From Robinsoniella sp. (GTDB taxonomy: Bacteria > Bacillota > Clostridia > Lachnospirales > Lachnospiraceae), in contig JAMPFB010000018.1 of the NCBI GenBank assembly GCA_023664735.1, forward strand, positions 1 through 34,740: a stretch of DNA of 34,740 bases, written 5' to 3'. A model generated the notes under the pieces. The model saw nothing but the letters and a program-made list of their open reading frames with translations. It was not told the DNA's origin and ran no database searches. Positions 1 to 8,000 of the stretch are shown piece after piece. How positions within the stretch are numbered: the stretch's first letter is position 1; every line of letters begins with the position of its first letter. A program made the position numbers and the translations under genes.

Positions 1-474
1 AGCGAGAGCGTGTCCGGAAGACTATCCTATGCTCTGCCCTCTCACACGTCCGTCTTCCAAAGCCCTTATGCCGCATCCGTTTATCCATCTTTACTAGAAA
101 AGGCTGACTGTTACTGTCGAAGTAAAAACAAATATTATTATACTTGACAAATTTATAAAAAGGAACTAGCCAAAAGGATAGACTTAGTGGCTGCAAGCCC
201 TCTTTTTGGCATATTTTATAATAAAAACAGGTGATATACTATAGATTTAATTTATTAACCACCCAAAAATGACAAAATATGTAAAAAAAGCGACAAAAAC
301 AACAATTGACAAAGACTAGTATATTATATATAATTTAATTAACTAACTTTAGAGTATAAATTTAAAGGTACAAGAAAAAAGAAGGAAAAAAGAGCCAAAT
401 AATTTAGTTTTTATAAAATTTGGTATTTTCCAAAAATACGTCAATGTAATTTTATATTAATTACGGGGGAAGGA
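1..474. other. Non-coding upstream region and operon leader
   Basis: No convincing gene is seen here. The first 120 bases are more GC-rich than what follows and are open in several frames on both strands, so they could be the edge of an unseen upstream gene. From about 140 the sequence becomes very A/T-rich. Arms GCCAAAA (169-175) and TTTTGGC (204-210) can pair around a small GGCT-GCA-AGCC hairpin (189-199) followed by CTCTTTTT. This could be a weak terminator or a structured element, but the inner stem is only four base pairs. The stretch from about 341 to 474 is the probable 5' untranslated leader of the operon. It ends in a purine-rich Shine-Dalgarno (GGGGGAAGGA, 465-474) abutting the ATG at 475. 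Confidence 0.6.
306..334 (+). promoter_or_regulatory. Consensus sigma-A promoter for the operon
   Basis: TTGACA at 306-311 and TATAAT at 329-334 match the housekeeping consensus exactly and are separated by exactly 17 bases. A start site near 341 gives a leader of about 134 nt before the ATG at 475. No comparably good promoter was noticed downstream within the same-strand gene series, so this is the best candidate driver of the whole cluster. A second TTGACA at 144-149 has no matching -10 box at the right distance. Confidence 0.8.
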
Positions 475-1242
475 ATGGAACTTACTACGGCATACTGTAC
501 GGATAGAGGAAATGTAAAAGCAATCAATCAGGATGCCCTCTTGATTAAAACCGCATCCAGCAGGTTTGGCAGCATTATATTTATGGCTGTTTGCGACGGG
601 ATGGGAGGATTAGAGCAGGGCGAGGTTGCCAGTTCTACCATGATAAAGCATTTGAGCGACTGGTTCAATCAGGAGCTGCCGGGAATACTCAGGATACAAC
701 CTTATGAGGAATCCATTTGCGATTCTTTAAATGCCCTTATTGACAAAGTAAATCAACAGCTTATGGAATATGGAAAGGATTCCGGAATTAAGCTTGGCAC
801 TACTTTGACGGCTATGCTGGTTCTTGCAGAGGAATATATAGTTGTTCATGTAGGTGATACGAGGCTTTATGAAATATCAAATGAAATAAGGCAAATCACG
901 GTAGACCAGACTCTTGTGGCAAAAGAGGTGGAGATGAACAGGCTGTCTCCCAAGGAGGCAGAGCATGATCCACGCAGCCATATTCTACTGCAATGTATAG
1001 GGGCTTCTAAACATTTAGAGCCGGAGTTTTTATTGGGCAGGTTAAAGGAAAAGACAGTGTACATTATATGCTGTGATGGTTTCCGACACAAAATCACAAA
1101 AGAGGAAATGAAGCAGGAATTTGGAACTATAGTGCCAAAAAGAGAGGATTTACTGTTTGAGCAATGCAGGAATCTTGTCAGGCTGAATATGGAACGAGGA
1201 GAAAAAGACAACATTACAGTTGTAGCTTTACAATGCGTGTAG
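475..1242 (+). CDS. PP2C-family Ser/Thr protein phosphatase (soluble, intact)
   Basis: A 255-residue cytoplasmic phosphatase of the PP2C/PPM metal-dependent family, expected to remove phosphate from Ser/Thr residues. All expected metal-site motifs are visible in order: the early Asp at residue 20 (NQD), CDGMGG at 40-45, GTT at 108-110, VGDTR at 126-130, CDG at 200-202 and KDN at 244-246. Length is typical for a stand-alone bacterial PP2C, and there is no signal peptide or membrane segment. The start follows a strong purine-rich Shine-Dalgarno directly abutting the ATG. It is the first gene of the operon, ten bases ahead of a membrane Ser/Thr kinase, the usual kinase-phosphatase pairing. In context it probably reverses phosphorylation of FHA-linked components, like PppA in some T6SSs (inference). 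Confidence 0.93.
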   Translation: MELTTAYCTDRGNVKAINQDALLIKTASSRFGSIIFMAVCDGMGGLEQGEVASSTMIKHLSDWFNQELPGILRIQPYEESICDSLNALIDKVNQQLMEYGKDSGIKLGTTLTAMLVLAEEYIVVHVGDTRLYEISNEIRQITVDQTLVAKEVEMNRLSPKEAEHDPRSHILLQCIGASKHLEPEFLLGRLKEKTVYIICCDGFRHKITKEEMKQEFGTIVPKREDLLFEQCRNLVRLNMERGEKDNITVVALQCV

Positions 1243-1252
1243 GAGAAAAACA

Positions 1253-2971
1253 GTGTTAGAAATCGGTTCGCTTGTAGACGGAAAATACAAAATTTTAAAT
1301 ATTATTGGAAAAGGCGGGATGAGCACCGTATATCTTGCCATGAATGAACGAGCCAATAAGCAATGGGCAATAAAGGAAATCAGAAAAGACGGTGTACAGA
1401 ATTATGAGGTAGTAAAGCAGGGAATGATTATGGAAACCAACCTGCTGAAGCAGTTAAAGCACCCTAACCTTCCAAGCATTGTCGATGTAATTGATGATGA
1501 TGATATTTTTTTAATCGTCATGGATTATATAGAAGGCGTTCCTTTGAGCAGGCTGTTAGAGGAAGGAAGGCAGCCGCAGGAAAAAGTAGTGGACTGGGCA
1601 ATCCAATTGTGTAGCGTGCTTCAATATTTACATACAAGAGAAACACCTATTATTTACAGGGACATGAAACCTTCCAATGTTATGCTGAAGCCTGACGGTA
1701 CGGTTATGTTAATTGATTTTGGAACTGCCAGAACCTTTAAAAGAAAAAATGTAGAGGACACGACCTGTCTGGGAACTGTGGGCTATGCAGCGCCGGAGCA
1801 GTTTGGCGGAAGGGGGCAGACGGATGAGCGTACGGATATTTATTGTCTGGGGGCAACCTTATACCATTTAGTCACAGGGCAGAATCCCAGCGAACCGCCT
1901 TATGAAATGTACCCCATTACTTATTGGGACCCTTTGCTTTCAACCGGTCTGGAAAGCATTATTCTACAGTGCACAAAGCAAAGCCCAAAGGAGCGGTTTC
2001 AAAACTGTGAGGAATTGATGTTTGCTCTTAAGCATTATAAAGAGCTGGATGTGGAGTATAAAAGGCGGCAGAATAAAAAGTTTGCCATATTTGCAGGAAG
2101 CGCTGTAGCTGCGTTGATTTTTGCAGGCATGACGATTTGGGCTGATTTTCAGTATAAAAAAACAGTCACCAGCAATTACGAATATTATATGCAGAGGGCT
2201 CAAAGCGAGGTGCAAAAGGAAGACATGATTGCACAATATAAAAATGCCATTCATTTGGACCCTGCAAAGGGGGAAGCGTATGAAAGGCTTTTGGAGGAAG
2301 TGATATTAAATGATGATATTTTGTCAGAAGAAGAAGCATATGCCATCCGGGATATTTTGAATGATACGGCGGATGGAAACAGACGGAATGAAGAAAGCTT
2401 TATGCAAAACCCCGTTGAATATGAGCGTTTTGCTTATGAGCTGGGAATTGCTTATTTTTATACTTATGAAGACAAGGGAAATAAGACACTGGCTAAGAAA
2501 TGGCTGGAGATAGCGGCAAATTCCCAAAACCTGGAGGAAAATCAAGTAGAACGGGCAAAATGCCTGGGCAGGATTGCAGCCTATTATTCCAAAATAGGAG
2601 TAGAAAGCAAATCCGGTGATTCCAGTATTAGCTATCTGGACTATTGGAAGGATTTAATACAATTAACAGGTGGGGATTTGGCACAAAAGGATAACCTGAC
2701 AACGGCAATGGTGGTCTATAAAGAGTTTGTGTATCAGATTTATACAAACTGCATTCATTTTAAGGAGGAGGGTATTGAAAAAAAAGAAATGGAAGACCAG
2801 CTTACAGCTATCAGAAAGCAGGTAGCTTCTGATGTAAAAGCTGTGAATCTGGAGGAAAACGAAAGAATCCGGGTCTTAAATGAGGAACTGACCCAATATT
2901 TAGAGCTGGCGGAAGATGCGCTGGATGCGGCATTTGCCATTAATAGCAATGAAAAGGAGGCATTACCATGA
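1253..2971 (+). CDS. Transmembrane Ser/Thr protein kinase with TPR-like extracytoplasmic region
   Basis: A 572-residue Hanks-type kinase. Visible motifs: glycine loop GKGGMSTV (19-26), catalytic Lys41 in WAIKE, YRDMKPSN with catalytic Asp137 (Tyr replaces the usual His), DFG at 155-157 and AAPE at 179-182. A single membrane helix spans about 276-297, putting residues 298-572 outside the membrane. That part has alternating helical segments resembling TPR repeats and no PASTA domains, unlike PrkC/Stk1-type kinases. Translation starts at GTG 1253, preceded by AGGAG that overlaps the phosphatase stop. The next gene overlaps it by four bases (ATGA), suggesting translational coupling. It likely senses an envelope signal and phosphorylates Thr sites read by the cluster's FHA proteins, as PpkA does in some T6SSs (inference). 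Confidence 0.93.
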   Translation: MLEIGSLVDGKYKILNIIGKGGMSTVYLAMNERANKQWAIKEIRKDGVQNYEVVKQGMIMETNLLKQLKHPNLPSIVDVIDDDDIFLIVMDYIEGVPLSRLLEEGRQPQEKVVDWAIQLCSVLQYLHTRETPIIYRDMKPSNVMLKPDGTVMLIDFGTARTFKRKNVEDTTCLGTVGYAAPEQFGGRGQTDERTDIYCLGATLYHLVTGQNPSEPPYEMYPITYWDPLLSTGLESIILQCTKQSPKERFQNCEELMFALKHYKELDVEYKRRQNKKFAIFAGSAVAALIFAGMTIWADFQYKKTVTSNYEYYMQRAQSEVQKEDMIAQYKNAIHLDPAKGEAYERLLEEVILNDDILSEEEAYAIRDILNDTADGNRRNEESFMQNPVEYERFAYELGIAYFYTYEDKGNKTLAKKWLEIAANSQNLEENQVERAKCLGRIAAYYSKIGVESKSGDSSISYLDYWKDLIQLTGGDLAQKDNLTTAMVVYKEFVYQIYTNCIHFKEEGIEKKEMEDQLTAIRKQVASDVKAVNLEENERIRVLNEELTQYLELAEDALDAAFAINSNEKEALP

Positions 2972-3306
2972 CAATGCTGTTTCATTTAAGGATTATTTTT
3001 GGAATAATGGCTGTCTTATTTTTATTGCTCAGCATAATTCTGTTTATAAAGTTTGATATAAAAACATATTTTTTTATATATATAAAACATGATTCCAAGG
3101 GTTATGCGGCAAGCCGGCTACAGGAAAAAAGTACGAAAAAGAAGAAAAAGAAAGATACAAAAGCACAATTATCAGAACAGACGGAAAAACTATCAGAGGA
3201 AACGGTTCTTTTAACAGAGGACCAGGAAGAAACGGTGGTTTTAAGCGAGGAGCAGTTACAATTTGTAACAATGAAAAGTGTAGAAATTTATTCTGACCAA
3301 CAGTAA
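2968..3306 (+). CDS. Small membrane protein with tandem acidic Thr motifs (candidate kinase substrate)
   Basis: A 112-residue protein with no recognised family. An N-terminal hydrophobic helix (about 8-28) is followed by a lysine-rich stretch (55-65) and an acidic tail. The tail carries a tandem ten-residue repeat, SEETVLLTED and QEETVVLSEE, placing Thr79 and Thr89 exactly ten residues apart, each preceded by EE and followed by a Leu at +3. pThr-x-x-Leu/Ile/Asp is a known type of FHA-binding motif, so this protein may be a phospho-dependent membrane anchor for one of the cluster's FHA proteins. The ATG lies in an ATGA overlap with the kinase stop, consistent with coupled translation and co-function. 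Membrane topology and function are inferred, not established. Confidence 0.75.
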   Translation: MTMLFHLRIIFGIMAVLFLLLSIILFIKFDIKTYFFIYIKHDSKGYAASRLQEKSTKKKKKKDTKAQLSEQTEKLSEETVLLTEDQEETVVLSEEQLQFVTMKSVEIYSDQQ

Positions 3307-3318
3307 GGAGGAAGAACA

Positions 3319-4962
3319 ATGAAAAAATTAAATATGTTTAAAATCAAGCAAATATTTTTGCTGCTGTCGTTACTGGTGCTTTTGTTTCCGGCTATAAAGG
3401 TTCAGGCGGAAGAAAAGACTTATTATCCGGATTATCATTGGTTTAATGATGTAATTACCTATAAAGGAGAGGATATTTTTAGAAGAAATTATTTATATAA
3501 AAGTGTGATACATGGATCAAATGGCGGAACGCTGACCATTGATTTGGATAATCACAAAATTATTTTTAATAATTTTAAAGATTATTATGATGTGGACGAT
3601 TGGATCTTTTTTGATATTAGCACTTATGATATGGAAATAATCTTAATTGGTGATAATGAAATAATTAAATCTGAATCTTCAAAATGTAAGTTTGAAATGA
3701 ACGATAGGGGAAAAGTATTTACTTTTCGGGGACCGGGAAGCCTTACTTTAAATATGACTATGGCCTCTTATACGGATCTTGTATTTAAAGATTGCGAAAT
3801 CAATATCCATCCGGAACATGAGGCTGCCATGTCGGTGGAAAAAATTGAAATATATGATTCCGATTTTAATCTTTCAACGGGATCAGTAGGATTTTATCAG
3901 AATGCATATTTGATAGAAAAATTAACAATGAGAGATTCCAGCCTGAAAGCCACATCTACAGCCAGCGAGATCTGCATTCCGTGGTTTATGGGTGAGGATA
4001 AAAATGATCAGCCATATAGTGATTTTCAAGAAATATTTTTCCCTCTATCCAATGAAATCATAGTGGATGAGAATGGATGTACTTTATATCCGATTCAGGA
4101 TGAATTTAATGGCGTAAAATATTTTGCGTTTACGAAGGATAAAGATACGTATAAGAGTTGGCGGGAGGATGCATCATGGACGGTCAATATCCTCAGCCCT
4201 TCCAGAATCGAGCGGTTAAAAGCTGTGGAGCAGGTAGAGGATAAAATTGCCGCTATTAAGACGGTTACATCTGACAGCGGGGAAAAAATAAGAGATGCAA
4301 GAGAAGCTTATGACAATCTGGACGAAGAAATACGTTATAAAGTAAAAAATATAGATGTGTTGGAAAATGCGGAAGCTGCTTTTAAGGAAATCAATCAAAA
4401 TGCGGCAAATAAGGTCATAGACATGATTTCAAAGCTGGAAACCATTACCGTGGACAGCGGCGAAAAAATCAAGGATGCCCAAGATGCCTATAATAACTTG
4501 ACGAAAGAGCAAAAGGAGCTTGTTCCTAATTATGAGGATATTGAAAAGGCATGGATTGAGTTCCAAAAGGTATTAGAGCAAAAGGAGCAGGAAGCTGTTC
4601 AAGAGGGAACATGGACTCATGGCATGAGGGATTTTAGCATGGCCTCTTCATCCAATGGGAGCCAGTCTGACAAGGCGCAGGGCATCATAGTTAAAACTGC
4701 AAAATCAAAACAGAAAAAGACCCTGACCCTTAAGTGGCAGAAAGGAAAAAACTGCTCCGGCTATCAGATAAGCTACAGCGAAAAGAAAACATTTAAGAAT
4801 CAGAAGAAAATTCTGGTAAAAGGCAGGACAAAAACCAGCTATACCATTAAGAAGCTAAAAAGCGGAAAAACTTATTATGTCAGGATAAGAAGCTACCGGA
4901 CAGTAAATAAGAAAAGAAGCTATGGAAGCTGGAGCAAGGTCTACAAGGTAAAAGTAAAGTAA
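3319..4962 (+). CDS. Secreted protein with two helical repeats and C-terminal Fn3-like domain
   Basis: A 547-residue exported protein with a clear signal peptide (basic start, hydrophobic core about 11-25, probable cleavage after Ala30). Residues about 35-290 are rich in beta strand and Asn/Asp and may be a beta-helix or carbohydrate-binding fold, but no family is certain. Residues about 297-420 contain two related helical modules, each with a V-x-S-D-S-G-E-K-I pattern followed by an A-Y-x-N-L motif. Residues about 455-547 look like a fibronectin type III domain (KGKNCSGYQISYS, then SGKTYYVRIRSYR), a common C-terminus in Clostridia surface proteins. The start has a perfect AAGGAGG site. No LPXTG or membrane anchor is visible, so it is probably released or bound non-covalently to the wall. 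Its role in the cluster is unknown. Confidence 0.75.
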   Translation: MKKLNMFKIKQIFLLLSLLVLLFPAIKVQAEEKTYYPDYHWFNDVITYKGEDIFRRNYLYKSVIHGSNGGTLTIDLDNHKIIFNNFKDYYDVDDWIFFDISTYDMEIILIGDNEIIKSESSKCKFEMNDRGKVFTFRGPGSLTLNMTMASYTDLVFKDCEINIHPEHEAAMSVEKIEIYDSDFNLSTGSVGFYQNAYLIEKLTMRDSSLKATSTASEICIPWFMGEDKNDQPYSDFQEIFFPLSNEIIVDENGCTLYPIQDEFNGVKYFAFTKDKDTYKSWREDASWTVNILSPSRIERLKAVEQVEDKIAAIKTVTSDSGEKIRDAREAYDNLDEEIRYKVKNIDVLENAEAAFKEINQNAANKVIDMISKLETITVDSGEKIKDAQDAYNNLTKEQKELVPNYEDIEKAWIEFQKVLEQKEQEAVQEGTWTHGMRDFSMASSSNGSQSDKAQGIIVKTAKSKQKKTLTLKWQKGKNCSGYQISYSEKKTFKNQKKILVKGRTKTSYTIKKLKSGKTYYVRIRSYRTVNKKRSYGSWSKVYKVKVK

Positions 4963-5038
4963 ACGAAGTAATAAGGAAAAGATAGCAGCAGGTAATTTTT
5001 AAATAAGCCTGGCTATAAAACTACGAAAGGATAGGAGC

Positions 5039-8000
5039 ATGAGAAATAAAATAAGACCATATCTGTCATTTTTGGCTGTACTTATTTTTCTGGTAAATAG
5101 TATACCTGTTTCTTTATTAGAAAGCCGGGCATATGAAAGAGAAGGGGATTATCTGGTAAGCGGAAATATTGTAGACGGGGAAAGAGAACCCGAATCACCT
5201 GAACCAGAAACGGAGACAGTTTCTGAAAATATCCCAGTGGAGGATGAACCGGCAGTTTCAGCAAATATTATTATAAACTGCAGCAATCCCCACATGGGGA
5301 CAATTCAGGTATTTTCCGGTGATGAGGAGCTCTTTCCCATAGATTCCAGATATTCCTTTGCAAAGGGAGAAACAATAAGAATTTTGGCAACTCCTTATGA
5401 ATATTATCAGGTAGTAAAAGACGGCCGGGGAGACATGAAGCTGGTAAATGAGGAAACAGGCGCTTGTGAAATGATACTGGAAAATTTTGATGCGGAAAGG
5501 GAAGTAGATTTTACAATTGAGTTTGAAAAGATTAAAAGTGTAACCATATCATATGATGGCGAATCCATGAAAATTGGGCGTAATATGCAGGGTGGTACGG
5601 TAAGTTCTGCCAGCCTTGATGGTCAGGCAGGCTATGTTCGGATTACCCCTGATTATGGTAATAAGTATTACGCCCAGTTGGATTTGGATGTATTAGAAGA
5701 ATGTCAGGAAAACATATACAAAATAAAAGAAACTAAAATTCCTGCGGATACATCTGTAATTTTTTACCAAGACCAAATACCTCCTGAGATAACATTTAGC
5801 ATTAGCTCCAATTTTATTGATGGCACATGGTATATCAATAAAACCAGTGAATTATTCATAAAAGCAACAGATAAAGAAAGCGGCTTAAAAAACGTTAGGA
5901 CTCTGAATGGTTTTTTTGAGGAGCCTAAAGTATCAGGAAACGATTTGTATAGTTTAGAAGTCAGATACATTAATTTTGGTGAGAATAATTTAAAAAGGAA
6001 ATTGGAGATTGAAGCAGAGGATATGTGCGGAAACGTAAGTTGCAATTCGATTGATATTGTTTATGACAAAAAGCCTCCAGAAATAAAAAATGTCTCCGTT
6101 AATTCCACGGGCAGGGTCTTTAAGCAAAATAATAAAAACTATTTCAAGCCGGAAGGGACATTAAATATAAGCTTGGATGTGAAAGATGATTTCATGCTTG
6201 ACCATTGGAATTATAAGGTCTATGCCAACAAGGATAAAGAAGTATTTGCTTGCGGCGAAGAAAAAGCCGTTTCGGAGGCTTCTGTTCCCGGGAGGGTATC
6301 AATTGAAATGGAAGAGTTTGACACTGGTATATATACTATCTGTCTTACAGCAACGGACATGGCTGGAAATAAGTCGGTTCCGGAAACAATGGAAATCTAT
6401 ATAGATGGCACAAGCCCCGAAATAGAAATAAAAAATAAGGATTCCGGTGAAAAATGGTATAGGAATTGGGAAGATATTGCTGTAGAAGCGGCAATCAGTG
6501 ATGAATATACATCCGATGGATTGTCATACAGCTATAAAGTCATTCCGTTAAATAATAATATCAGACTAAGCGAGGTGGATGATTTTATTAAAAGGAAAGC
6601 AATCAAGCCGGATACATGGACATGTCTGGGCGTTTCCGGCAATGGACTGGAACCATATCAGGTTTCTATATCTGCTAACGATATAGACGACATAGATGTG
6701 GATGACAAAAATGGCAGTTATGCATTGCTGATTTGGGCAAGAGATGGATGTCATAATGAATCGGAACCGCAAAGCTATGTATTTCACTATGATGATGCAA
6801 GACCTGAAGGAATAAATAATGTTACATTTAAAATAAATGGATTGGAAATAGATGGCAGTGCAATTACACCATTTGGAAACTTTTTAAGTAATCAAAAAGT
6901 AGAAATCAGCATTGAGGCAAAAGATGTAAATGAGGAATCAAAAAATTACTGTGATGGTATAAATCCGGGGATTGAGGAAGTATTCTTTTGCTATTCTGAA
7001 GTAAATGATGAAAATAATAAGTCCATTTTAGGAGTTCATAAGGGACTTCTGGTCGACAAGGATAATTTAGACCAAATTCCTGTAATTAACCAGTTTCATA
7101 AGATTGGAACAAACTTTACTGCAACCACTGAGGTGTTGAAAGAGGGAGTTCCATATAAAATTTTTCTGGTAATAAAGGATAAAGCAGGAAATTCATATAG
7201 ATGTAAGCTGGAGGATATGCAGAAATATGAAAGTAGTCTGGTAATGGTAGATCAACAGGGACCGGAGGTTAACTTCAGTATTAATGATGAATTTAAAAAT
7301 CCGGATTATAGGGAAACTGTAGGTGGAACAAAAAAAGAATGGTACAGAGGAAATCATGCGGTAATCTTTACATTGACATTGGAGGATTTATATTCCGGAC
7401 TTTCCAACTGGGAGGTCACAGTAAATGACGAAGAAAAGTGGAGTGGGAATTTCCGGGCTTCCGAGCCGGAAAAAAATGAAAAACAGACACGCAGCTCTAA
7501 ACAAATTGATTTGTCCAGAGGAAGAATTAGGCCTGATGGAAGCTATACCTTTGGGGCAGTAGCCCATGACAATGCAGGTAACGAAAGTGATTCTGACATG
7601 ATTAGTAAGACCATTTATGTAGATGAACACGTTCCGGTTATAACCAGCATTGGCTTTTCTCCAAACATAAAAGATGGCATGGAGAATGCAAGTACACCAC
7701 AAATTCAATACAGCTTCTTTTTTAAGAAACCCATAAAAATTAAAGCGACTGCCACAGATTTTATTGGAGACAGTAAAAATTTGGGCTCAGGAATTAAAAG
7801 TGTTTCTTATGAATTGGTAGATTCAGAAGGAAAGAAGGTAAAAAATGGCAAAGGTGATTTAGGGGTAACAAGGAACGAAGAGGACGATAGCTATATAGCA
7901 ACAGGTCCGGTTAATGAAATAAGTGATTTTAAAGGAAAGATTCTAATAAGCGCAATGGACAACACCGGGCAGTCATCCGATTCCGTTAGTTCAAAAGGAA

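Noticed and set aside
1-88. Minus-strand frame from 88 running off the left edge (starts MDKRMRHKG)
   Set aside because: Only 29 codons are visible, there is no good ribosome site, and the other frames are open here too, so it is not distinguishable from chance.
160-212. Possible riboswitch or terminator upstream of the promoter
   Set aside because: The paired arms are short (7 and 4 bp) and no known riboswitch consensus was recognised.
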